From Anaerolineae bacterium (GTDB taxonomy: Bacteria > Chloroflexota > Anaerolineae > JAAYZQ01): a stretch of DNA of 5,052 bases. Below are positions 1-4,935 of the stretch, piece after piece (position 1 is the first letter of the stretch; the number at the start of each line of letters is the position of its first letter). The stretch covers positions 1-5,052 of the forward strand of contig JAFGOG010000273.1 of the NCBI GenBank assembly GCA_016926595.1, in the 5' to 3' direction. The position numbers and the translations under genes were made by a program. The notes beneath the pieces were generated by a model. The model made no database searches and had not been told where the DNA came from. It saw nothing but the letters and a program-made list of their open reading frames with translations.

Positions 1-238
1 CGGGGTGACCATGACGCCGATCCCCGAGCTGGACTATGACCGGCTGCTGTACTGGGAACGGACGGTGCGCAGCGTGGCCAATTTCACCCGCCAGGACGCC
101 GGGGCATTGCTGCGGCTGGCGGCCGAGATCCCCATCCACACGACGGTGCAAACGGTTCCCCTGGAACAGGCCAACGAGGCGCTGCTGGCTCTGAAACGGA
201 GCGAGATCGACGGCACGGCAGTGTTAACCGTCCGGTAG
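1..238 (+). CDS. Zinc-dependent alcohol dehydrogenase, C-terminal fragment (5' end outside window)
   Basis: About the last 78 residues of a medium-chain, zinc-dependent alcohol dehydrogenase are present; the reading frame is open from the first base and ends at TAG 236-238. The segment PELDYDRLLYWERTVRSVAN followed by FTRQDAGALLRLAAEIPI and PLEQANEALLALKRSEIDG matches the C-terminal end of the zinc-binding alcohol dehydrogenase family, in which the Y-x-x-L-x-x-E-R-x-x-R-S-V-A-N stretch and the final A-N-x-A-L-x-x-L-K-x-x-x-x-x-G-x-A-V-L are typical. The catalytic zinc ligands and the nucleotide-binding Rossmann motif would lie upstream and cannot be checked. Family members are cytosolic NAD(P)-dependent oxidoreductases of alcohols and aldehydes; the substrate cannot be told from this fragment. 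The next gene starts 8 bp after the stop and its Shine-Dalgarno sequence overlaps this stop codon, so the two are probably co-transcribed. Confidence 0.85.
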   Translation, partial: GVTMTPIPELDYDRLLYWERTVRSVANFTRQDAGALLRLAAEIPIHTTVQTVPLEQANEALLALKRSEIDGTAVLTVR

Positions 239-246
239 GAGGCAGG

Positions 247-1044
247 TTGAGCAAGCGTTTCCTGCGCACGTCGGACGTGGCTCGAGCGGCGGGCGTGCAT
301 CCCAATACCGTGCGCCTGTACGAGCAATGGGGGCTCCTGCCCCGCATCCCCCGCAGTGCGGCCGGGTACCGGCTGTTCACCGAGGATCACGTGGAGCAGA
401 TGCGCCTGGCGCGCACGGCGTTGCATGGGCCGTGGCTGGGGCGCGCGATCAAGGAATCGGCGCTCGACCTGGTGCGGCAGGCGGCGGCGGGCGACCTGGG
501 TGGGGCACTGGAGCGGGCCTATCGGCACCTGGCCCTGGTGCAGGCCGAGCGCGCCCACGCCGAGGCCGCGGTCCGGCTTCTCGAACGGTGGGCGCAAGGC
601 GCAGCCGTAGATGCCAGCGAGGAGCGGCTGCGCATCGGCGAGGCGGCCGGCCGGCTGGACGTGACGGCCGATGTGCTGCGCAACTGGGAGCGCAACGGGC
701 TGGTCGCCGTGCCGCGCGACCCGGAGAACGGCTACCGGCTGTACGGCGCCATCGAGATCGGCCGCTGCCGGGTGATCCGCATGTTGAGTCGCGCCGGATA
801 TGGCATGATGGCCATCCTGCGCATGCTGCTCTATCTGGACCAGGGTGCCGGACGCCCAGAGGGTGGAGCGTTACGCCGGGTGCTGGACACGCCTCGCGCG
901 GACGAGCGAATGGGGCTGGAGCCGCAGGTACAGGGGAAAGAGGATGCTTACTATGCTGCCGACCATTGGTTGTCGACGTTGACCGCCTTTGAGGCACGCG
1001 CGCAGGGGATCATTGACCAACTGGAAGGGATGATCAATCGCTGA
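247..1044 (+). CDS. MerR-family transcriptional regulator with two tandem MerR DNA-binding domains
   Basis: A 265-residue regulator. Domain 1 (about residues 6-56) has the helix-turn-helix TSDVARAAGVHPNTVRLYEQ and wing GYRLF (40-44). Domain 2 (about residues 128-190) repeats the plan with RIGEAAGRLDVTADVLRNWE and GYRLY (162-166). Helical Ala/Glu/Arg-rich segments follow each domain (about 87-118 and the C terminus), as expected for MerR dimerisation helices. There is no recognisable C-terminal drug-binding domain or metal-binding cysteine loop. Classical MerR proteins have one such domain and dimerise; two-domain versions of this length occur, as I recall, in Chloroflexota and Firmicutes. The start is TTG 247, chosen because AGGAGG (237-242) lies 4 bp upstream and MerR homology begins within a few residues; no better start exists. 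The protein probably controls the exporter operon downstream, where a MerR-type dyad lies in the promoter (2117-2142). The effector is unknown. The family call is firm; the target is inferred from position. Confidence 0.92.
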   Translation: MSKRFLRTSDVARAAGVHPNTVRLYEQWGLLPRIPRSAAGYRLFTEDHVEQMRLARTALHGPWLGRAIKESALDLVRQAAAGDLGGALERAYRHLALVQAERAHAEAAVRLLERWAQGAAVDASEERLRIGEAAGRLDVTADVLRNWERNGLVAVPRDPENGYRLYGAIEIGRCRVIRMLSRAGYGMMAILRMLLYLDQGAGRPEGGALRRVLDTPRADERMGLEPQVQGKEDAYYAADHWLSTLTAFEARAQGIIDQLEGMINR

Positions 1045-1106
1045 TCCTCTCGTGCTCCCTGTTGTTCGGGCCTGGGCTTGAGGGGGATCGGGAGAACGCC
1101 GGTCGC

Positions 1107-1132
1107 AACCCTCCACTTGCATACCAAGGTTG
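1107..1132. repeat. Operator-like direct repeat, copy 1 (MerR-type dyad)
   Basis: This 26-bp element starts AACCCTCCACTTGCA and ends CCAAGGTTG. It matches copy 2 (2117-2142) at 24 of 26 positions; both differences are transitions (T/C and A/G), and similarity stops sharply at both ends. The imperfect dyad AACCCT...AAGGTT resembles MerR-family operators. Unlike copy 2, it lacks a good -10 hexamer at the matching place (ATCAGT instead of TATACT) and has TCGCAA where copy 2 has TTGTAA. The element therefore probably binds the regulator without being a good promoter, or is a relic. It lies 62 bp after the merR gene and 4 bp before the start of the broken kinase gene. Confidence 0.7.
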
Positions 1133-1136
1133 ATCA

Positions 1137-1554
1137 GTGTTCAACGTTTGCCCTCAGTGTGGTCTCTATTCCGAAGACAAGGTGATCGAACCTAAAGAGG
1201 ACCCACGCGGAATTGCGCTGGCAGTCTGCCCGCATTGCGGGTACGGGCAGACCTTTCGTCGGCACCCATTGTTCGTCCTCACCGGGGCCAGCGGCTCGGG
1301 CAAAACGGCGATCTGTACATGGCCCTGGTCTGTGACGACGATCTATTGCTGCAGCGGCTCCAGGATCGGCCGGGGTGGCGCGGCTCGAGCGATGCCGCAT
1401 TCCTTGATCGTATGGTCGGTTTAGCCACTGGCTTCAGGAGAACGCGCAGCATACACGGCCTCCTATGTTGCTGCTGGACACAACGGGTCCGTCTGTTCGG
1501 GGTAGCGCCGAGAAGGTGGTCAGTTGGATTCGAGCCTACCTGCCCAGAAGATGA
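1137..1554 (+). pseudogene. Broken zinc-ribbon/P-loop kinase-like (AAA/nucleoside-kinase-like) gene
   Basis: Three pieces of one protein lie in three successive frames. Piece 1 (1137 to about 1316, GTG start) encodes a zinc ribbon with Cys5, Cys8, Cys31 and Cys34 (VCPQCG and VCPHCG) followed by a Walker A motif GASGSGKT at residues 50-57. Piece 2 (about 1313-1419) reads LYMALVCDDDLLLQRLQDRP and GWRGSSDAAFLDRM. Piece 3 (1420-1554) reads FSHWLQENAQHTRPPMLLLD, then TTGPSVRGSAEKVVSWIRAY, ending LPRR and TGA. This order fits the C-terminal half of small P-loop kinases (base/ribose-specificity loop, LLDTTG strand, C-terminal helix). The Walker A helix joins directly to a late strand, so the middle of the kinase, perhaps 70-80 residues by memory of the family, is missing. 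The second break looks like a single-base loss near 1417-1420. From the GTG, translation stops at TAG 1422-1424. The gene is almost surely non-functional. Its end overlaps the GNAT start as ATGA. A weak AAGG (1126-1129) precedes the start. The exact family is uncertain. Confidence 0.75.
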
Positions 1555-2036
1555 GTCTACTCGCAATGCCTCGTGTCGTCACCGCTCAAACGGAAGATAT
1601 ACCGGCGTGGCTGGAGCTCGCTGCAGAAGTCGAGCCCCTATTCGGGCCGATGGTCGACGATCCCGGCTTTCTGCAAGCGCTGATCAAGAACGTGGAGCGG
1701 GGGACAGCGCTTTGCGTGCGCGAGGCGGATGGCCCGCCGGGCGCGCCCTTGCTGGGCGGGCTGCTCTTTTCCCCCAAGCCGCCGGTCTATACCATCGGCT
1801 GGTTGGCCGTTGAACAGGCCCATCGACGGCGCCAGATCGGGCAGAGGTTGGTCGAACACGTCTTCGATCTGGCGGCGCGCCCGGCCGAATTTGTGGTGAC
1901 CACGTTTGGACCGGACAACCGGGCGGGCGAACCGGCGCGCCGGTTCTATGAGCGGATGGGGTTCCATCCCGCCGAACGGGCGGCGGATGGGCCTGAAGGA
2001 GGGTCTCGCCAGGTTTTCAGGCGGTTGATTCGTTAG
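1551..2036 (+). CDS. GNAT-family N-acetyltransferase
   Basis: A 161-residue protein with a GNAT fold. The N-terminal part (TAQTEDIPAWLELAAEVEPL) is the usual beta1-alpha1 region. Strand beta4 and the acetyl-CoA loop are at about residues 82-105 (IGWLAVEQAHRRRQIGQRLV), where the R/Q-x-x-G-x-G/A signature reads R94-Q-I-G97-Q-R99 with Arg in the last position. Motif B follows as N123 and FYERMGF (132-138), with Tyr133 in the place of the common general acid. Such enzymes transfer acetyl from acetyl-CoA to an amine or, in resistance enzymes, to a drug; the substrate cannot be predicted. I chose ATG 1551 over the upstream TTG 1524 because it forms an ATGA overlap with the TGA of the kinase relic's last frame, the classic sign of coupling. 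The Shine-Dalgarno is weak (AGAAG immediately upstream), so expression may have suffered from the upstream break. A strong terminator follows at 2080-2110. Confidence 0.85.
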   Translation: MSLLAMPRVVTAQTEDIPAWLELAAEVEPLFGPMVDDPGFLQALIKNVERGTALCVREADGPPGAPLLGGLLFSPKPPVYTIGWLAVEQAHRRRQIGQRLVEHVFDLAARPAEFVVTTFGPDNRAGEPARRFYERMGFHPAERAADGPEGGSRQVFRRLIR

Positions 2037-2054
2037 CAGGGCTGTTTGGGGATG

Positions 2055-2073
2055 GTCACGTTGAACACGTGAC
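2055..2073. repeat. 19-bp inverted repeat between GNAT gene and its terminator
   Basis: GTCACGT and ACGTGAC form perfect 7-bp arms around the 5-base centre TGAAC. The element begins 18 bp after the GNAT stop codon. It could be a small 3'-UTR hairpin next to the terminator or a protein-binding palindrome; nothing decides between these. Confidence 0.5.
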
Positions 2074-2079
2074 GATGGG

Positions 2080-2110
2080 CGCACGGTGCAGAGATGCAGC
2101 GTGCGTTTTT
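2080..2110 (+). terminator. Rho-independent terminator of the GNAT transcript
   Basis: The stem CGCACG/CGTGCG (2080-2085 with 2100-2105) continues after one G-G mismatch into TGCA/TGCA (2087-2090 with 2095-2098). It is closed by a GAGA tetraloop of the stable GNRA type and followed by five Ts (2106-2110). This is a convincing intrinsic terminator. It separates the kinase-relic/GNAT unit from the exporter promoter, which begins within a few bases of the T-run. Confidence 0.85.
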
Positions 2111-2112
2111 GC

Positions 2113-2148
2113 TTGTAACCCTCCACTTGCACACCAGGGTTGTATACT
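2113..2148 (+). promoter_or_regulatory. MerR-type promoter of the exporter operon
   Basis: A TTGTAA candidate -35 (2113-2118) and a good TATACT -10 (2143-2148) enclose a dyad AACCCT...AGGGTT (2117-2141). MerR-family activators classically bind a dyad in an over-long spacer (19-20 bp) and untwist it so RNA polymerase can fit. Here the spacer between the two hexamers as read is 24 bp. Either the true -35 is a weak hexamer inside the left arm, giving about 19-20 bp, or this regulator works on a longer site. Transcription would start near 2155, leaving a short leader before the GGAGGG Shine-Dalgarno at 2168-2173. The tandem MerR protein encoded at 247-1044 is the obvious candidate activator. Confidence 0.65.
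2117..2142. repeat. Operator-like direct repeat, copy 2 (within exporter promoter)
   Basis: This 26-bp element matches copy 1 at 1107-1132 in 24 of 26 positions. It is the more symmetric copy, with perfect 6-bp arms AACCCT and AGGGTT separated by 13 bp. Its place between -35 and -10 sequences of the exporter promoter is what identifies both copies as likely MerR operators. Confidence 0.75.
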
Positions 2149-2177
2149 GAGAATATGTCCGACTCACGGAGGGATCG

Positions 2178-3182
2178 ATGAACCAAGCACAGATTGTCGT
2201 ACAGAACCTCACCAAGACGTACCGCGTGCCGGAGCGGCCGCCCGGCCTGGCGGCCTCGCTCAAGGGCTTGGTGCGGCGCAGGTGGCGCGAGGTAGAAGCG
2301 GTGCGCGAGATCAGCTTTGCCGTGGAGGCGGGCGAACGGGTCGGCTTGATCGGGCCGAACGGGGCGGGCAAGACGACGACGCTCAAGATGCTCTCCGGCC
2401 TGCTTTATCCAACGGCGGGCGAGGCGCGCGTCCTGGGCTTTGTGCCCTGGCAGCGCAAGCACGATTACCTGCGGCGGATCAGCATGGTCCTGGGCAACAA
2501 GAGCCAGATGATGTGGGACATCCCGCCGCTGGACACGTTTGCCGTGCTGGGCGAGGTGTACCACGTGCCGCAGGCCGAGTGGCGGCGCACGGTCGACGAG
2601 CTGGTTGATCTGCTCGAGATGCAGGACCTGTTGACCAAGCCGGTGCGCAACCTGTCCCTGGGCGAGCGGATGAAGTGCGAGCTGGTGGCCGGGCTGCTGC
2701 ACCGGCCCCAGGTATTGTTCCTTGACGAGCCGACGCTGGGCCTGGACGTGTCGATGCAGGCGCGCCTGCGGCGGTTCCTGGCCGAGTACAACCGGCGCAG
2801 CCAGGTGACCGTGATCCTGACCAGCCACTATATGGCCGACGTGGTGGCGCTCTGCCCACGCGTGATCCTGATCCACCAAGGGCGGCTGCTCTATGATGGC
2901 GAGTTGAAAGGGCTGGCCGAGCGGCTCGCGCCGTTCAAGCTGGTTCGGGTCGCCCTGAGCAACGGGGCGGCCTGGGAGGGCGCAGAACTGCCCTTTGGTG
3001 CGGACCTGGTCGAGCGGGCAAATGGCCGGTTGACCCTACGCGTGAGGCGCGCGCAAACGCCCTCTGTCACGGCGTGGCTGTTAAACACGCTATCGGTGGT
3101 GGACCTCTCGGTTGAGGATCCGCCGATCGAGGCAGTGATCGATCAAATCTATCAAAAGGGTGAGATCGGAGGGGAGGCATGA
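2178..3182 (+). CDS. ABC-2 exporter, ATP-binding subunit
   Basis: A 334-residue cytoplasmic ATPase that would energise the two permeases encoded next. Visible motifs in order: A-loop Tyr15; Walker A GPNGAGKT (59-66); Q-loop Gln109 in GNKSQMMWD; signature LSLGER (158-163), with LSLGE in place of the textbook LSGGQ, as usual in this subfamily; Walker B VLFLDE (178-183); D-loop after GLD (187-189); H-loop His216. All catalytic residues are intact. A basic loop (about residues 20-38, rich in Arg/Lys) between the first strand and Walker A, and a C-terminal domain of about 100 residues, fit the uncharacterised ABC-2-type group (COG4586-like) that pairs with two dissimilar six-helix permeases. ATG 2178 has GGAGGG 4 bp upstream. 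Its stop overlaps the next start (ATGA, 3179-3182). Substrate unknown; drug or lipid-like export is plausible given the MerR-type promoter. Confidence 0.95.
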   Translation: MNQAQIVVQNLTKTYRVPERPPGLAASLKGLVRRRWREVEAVREISFAVEAGERVGLIGPNGAGKTTTLKMLSGLLYPTAGEARVLGFVPWQRKHDYLRRISMVLGNKSQMMWDIPPLDTFAVLGEVYHVPQAEWRRTVDELVDLLEMQDLLTKPVRNLSLGERMKCELVAGLLHRPQVLFLDEPTLGLDVSMQARLRRFLAEYNRRSQVTVILTSHYMADVVALCPRVILIHQGRLLYDGELKGLAERLAPFKLVRVALSNGAAWEGAELPFGADLVERANGRLTLRVRRAQTPSVTAWLLNTLSVVDLSVEDPPIEAVIDQIYQKGEIGGEA

Positions 3183-3970
3183 ACGTTCGAGGCGCGTGGG
3201 CGCTGATTGTGCGCACGTGGGCTTCGTGGATGCAGCATCGCGGGTTCTTTTTTCTGCTTGCCTTTGGCTGGATGATCCCGCCGCTGGTCTATCTCTTTGT
3301 GTGGTCGACGGCGGCCGGAGAGGCGGGGATCGGCGGGCTGACGCGGGGCGAGTTTGTGGCCTATTACCTGGTCCTGATCGTGGTCAACCAGTTGACCTAC
3401 TCGCAGACCAACTGGACGGTGGGCGACGTGATCCGCACGGGTGGGATGAATGCCCTGCTCTTGCGGCCGATGGCGCCTTTTGTGGAGGCCGTGGCGACCC
3501 AGGTCTCGGGGATCGTGGTCTACAGCGCCTTTATCTTGCCCGTGACGGCGGTCTTGGCCCTGGTCCTGCGACCCGAGCTGCACCTCCAGCCGCGCAACGT
3601 CCTGGCCTTTTTCCCGGCCTTGCTCCTGGCCGGGCTGCTGCGCTTTTTCTGGGGCTATTGGCTGGCCCTGCTGGCCTTTTGGGCGACGCGCGCCGACGCG
3701 CTGCTGGCCTTGCAGGATGGGCTGGTCTTTCTGCTGGCCGGGCAGGTGGCGCCGACCATGCTGCTGCCGGGCGCGCTGCGAACCGTGTCCGCAGTCCTGC
3801 CCTTTCGCTACATGCTCGGCTTTCCGGTCGAGATCCTGGTTGGTCAGTTGGGGCCGGGCGAGGCCTGGCGCGGGTTCGCCCTCCAGGGGTTCTGGCTGGC
3901 CGTCGCCCTGGCCCTGTACGTGGCGCTGTGGCGCCGGGGCGTGCAGCGCTATGCGGCGGTAGGAGGCTAG
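3179..3970 (+). CDS. ABC-2 exporter, permease subunit 1
   Basis: A 263-residue integral membrane protein with about six hydrophobic helices (approximately residues 23-42, 58-74, 109-130, 140-167, 181-198 and 234-251) and no signal peptide. A cytoplasmic-type motif after helix 2, GMNALLLRPM (89-98), corresponds to the L-L-R-P element shared by ABC-2 permeases of this group, and LPFRYMLGFPVEILVG (207-222) is the conserved segment before the last helix. It resembles the COG4587-like half of the two-permease systems. It would form the membrane channel with permease 2, driven by the ATPase just upstream. The ATG at 3179 overlaps the ATPase stop as ATGA and has GGAGGGGAGG close upstream, so translation is coupled. 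An AGGAGG near its own 3' end (3961-3966) serves the following gene. Transported substrate cannot be inferred. Confidence 0.92.
   Translation: MNVRGAWALIVRTWASWMQHRGFFFLLAFGWMIPPLVYLFVWSTAAGEAGIGGLTRGEFVAYYLVLIVVNQLTYSQTNWTVGDVIRTGGMNALLLRPMAPFVEAVATQVSGIVVYSAFILPVTAVLALVLRPELHLQPRNVLAFFPALLLAGLLRFFWGYWLALLAFWATRADALLALQDGLVFLLAGQVAPTMLLPGALRTVSAVLPFRYMLGFPVEILVGQLGPGEAWRGFALQGFWLAVALALYVALWRRGVQRYAAVGG
3961..3966 (+). promoter_or_regulatory. Ribosome binding site deciding the GTG start of permease 2
   Basis: AGGAGG lies inside the last codons of permease 1, 6 bp before GTG 3973. The first ATG of that frame (3982) would be 15 bp away, which is too far for efficient initiation. The site therefore favours GTG as the start. 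Confidence 0.75.
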
Positions 3971-3972
3971 AC

Positions 3973-4764
3973 GTGCATTACATGCGCTTGATCGGGCGTT
4001 TCTTTGCCGCTTCCTGGCAAGAGGAACTGGCGCATCGCACCCATTTCTGGATCAGCCTGCTCCACTCGCTGCTCAACCTGGGCACGGGCGTGCTGGGCGT
4101 GATGGTGCTGTTCAGCCAGACGCAGGCGGTCAAGGGGTGGACCTTTCCCTCGGTGCTGGCCCTGCTGGGAGTGTACCTGGTGTTAAACGCCCTGCGCGGC
4201 CTGTTCATCGGGCCGAGCTTTGACGCGCTGGCGGGGTTGGAAGGCGAGGTGTGGAGCGGGCAGTTTGATTTCACGCTGCTGCGCCCGGTGGATGCCCAGT
4301 TCCAGGCCAGTTTCCGGCGCTGGCGGCCGCTGGCCCTGATCGACCTGGGGTTGGGGTTGGGGGTGGTGGCCGTAGCGGCAGTCCGGCTGGGGGAGACGTT
4401 CACCGTCGGGCGGCTGGCCACTTTTGCGATCGCCCTGGCGGTCGGGCTGATCCTGCTGTACGCGATCCTGTTGGCCTTTACCGGGCTCTTTTTCTGGAGC
4501 CCGGCGGTGCTGTACACGTGGGTGTTTAACGCCATCTTGCAGACGGCGCGCTACCCGGTGGGGCTGTACCCGGGCTGGCTGCGCCTGGTGATGACCTGGA
4601 TTGTGCCGGTGGGGGTCATGACCACGGTGCCGGCGCAGGCGTTAACCGGCGACCTGCCGGCGGGGACGCTGATCGGGAGCATCGTCCTGGCGCTGGGCTT
4701 TCTGGCCGGGGCGACAGCGTTGTTTCGCACCGGGCTGCGGCGGTACGCGAGCGCGTCGAGCTAG
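3973..4764 (+). CDS. ABC-2 exporter, permease subunit 2 (ABC2_membrane_6-like)
   Basis: A 263-residue membrane protein with about six hydrophobic helices (approximately residues 26-47, 58-79, 119-137, 148-173, 203-219 and 232-251). The segment GEVWSGQFDFTLLRPVDAQF (91-110) and the later RYPVGLYP (193-200) and IVPVGVMTTVPAQALTG (210-226) are characteristic of the second permease of this exporter type (DUF990/ABC2_membrane_6, COG3694-like). It should pair with permease 1 as a heterodimer. The start is GTG 3973, set by AGGAGG at 3961-3966; the gene begins 2 bp after the permease 1 stop. The same frame is open farther upstream, back to about 3160, but that stretch overlaps permease 1 and has the Gly/Arg/Ala-rich composition of an out-of-frame reading. 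No terminator lies directly after the stop at 4764; a new promoter begins 8 bp on. Confidence 0.92.
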   Translation: MHYMRLIGRFFAASWQEELAHRTHFWISLLHSLLNLGTGVLGVMVLFSQTQAVKGWTFPSVLALLGVYLVLNALRGLFIGPSFDALAGLEGEVWSGQFDFTLLRPVDAQFQASFRRWRPLALIDLGLGLGVVAVAAVRLGETFTVGRLATFAIALAVGLILLYAILLAFTGLFFWSPAVLYTWVFNAILQTARYPVGLYPGWLRLVMTWIVPVGVMTTVPAQALTGDLPAGTLIGSIVLALGFLAGATALFRTGLRRYASASS

Positions 4765-4771
4765 GGTTGAC

Positions 4772-4800
4772 TTGACAGACCAGACGAGACATGATATAAT
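4772..4800 (+). promoter_or_regulatory. Consensus sigma-70-type promoter with extended -10
   Basis: TTGACA (4772-4777) and TATAAT (4795-4800) match both consensus hexamers exactly, with a 17-bp spacer. TGA directly before TATAAT provides a TGn extended -10. The predicted start of transcription is about 4806-4808, in an A-run. A promoter this close to consensus normally needs a repressor or drives a stable RNA. The -35 begins 8 bp after the stop codon of permease 2, so what it transcribes is new and lies at or beyond the window end. Confidence 0.85.
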
Positions 4801-4819
4801 ATATCAAAAAGATATATTA
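4792..4819. promoter_or_regulatory. Nested AT-rich palindromes over the -10 and start site (putative operator)
   Basis: TGATATA-A-TATATCA (4792-4806) is a perfect 15-bp palindrome that includes the -10. A second perfect inverted repeat, TAATATATC (4797-4805) / GATATATTA (4811-4819), has a 5-base A-run as its centre. The two share a half-site, giving three related half-sites spaced across the -10 and start region. Such a position suits a repressor that blocks RNA polymerase. AT-rich palindromes of this sort are used by several small winged-helix families such as PadR and MarR, but no specific regulator can be assigned. The 9-bp repeat would also place a weak hairpin arm at the RNA 5' end. Confidence 0.6.
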
Positions 4820-4836
4820 GAGGAAAGCCTATTTTT

Positions 4837-4852
4837 GAACCCCCAGGGGTTC
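4837..4852. repeat. 16-bp inverted repeat GAACCCC-CA-GGGGTTC
   Basis: Perfect 7-bp arms surround a 2-base centre. As RNA it could form a tight GC-rich hairpin about 30 nt after the predicted start; as DNA it would be a near-continuous palindrome suitable for a dimeric protein. It does not share sequence with the other repeats in the window. Confidence 0.6.
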
Positions 4853-4894
4853 TGTGGCAGGTAGTGACTGCTGTTGAGCTGGCCTGATTGCACG

Positions 4895-4932
4895 GCGCGC
4901 CATCAGAATGGCGCGCCATTCTGATGGCGCGC
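4895..4932. repeat. Perfect 38-bp gapless palindrome
   Basis: All 19 base pairs match with no central spacer; the half-site begins GCGCGCCATCAGAAT and the centre is GGCGCGCC (4910-4917). GGCGCGC recurs at 4894, 4910 and 4926, a 16-bp period, so the element is also a set of three evenly spaced boxes separated by ATCAGAAT and its complement ATTCTGAT. In RNA it would fold as a long hairpin with a tiny loop. No T-run follows, so it is not itself a normal terminator. Long gapless palindromes are unstable in replicating DNA, which suggests either recent origin or selection for function. Confidence 0.85.
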
Positions 4933-4935
4933 TAG

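Noticed and set aside
34..597. - strand open frame across the alcohol dehydrogenase end and the merR start
   Set aside because: It is antisense to two clear genes and has no recognisable domain.
1045..1106. Possible terminator after the merR gene
   Set aside because: I found no stem followed by a T-run in this G/C-rich stretch, and no promoter hexamers either.
1235..1813. 192-codon + strand open frame as a separate gene
   Set aside because: Only 1313-1419 resembles a protein, as the middle piece of the kinase relic. The rest is out of frame with the relic's end and with the GNAT gene.
1638..2879. Long open frame on the - strand (413 codons) across the GNAT gene and the ABC ATPase
   Set aside because: It is antisense to two well-supported genes and crosses a terminator and promoter. 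Its composition is rich in His, Gln, Arg and Pro with no motif, as expected from the complement of GC-rich genes.
3160..3972. Upstream in-frame extension of permease 2, giving a 534-residue protein
   Set aside because: The extension overlaps all of permease 1 in another frame and reads as Gly/Ala/Arg-rich sequence without helices. AGGAGG at 3961-3966 points to GTG 3973.
4835..4864. Nine-residue peptide (TTG start) after GAGGAAA in the candidate RNA
   Set aside because: It is very short, has a poor start codon with non-ideal spacing, and falls inside the GAACCCC/GGGGTTC hairpin. A leader peptide cannot be excluded, but nothing such as a codon run supports it.
4894..4932. CRISPR-like repeats (GGCGCGC boxes every 16 bp)
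   Set aside because: The period is far too short and the intervening sequences are complements of each other. A palindrome explains the pattern completely.
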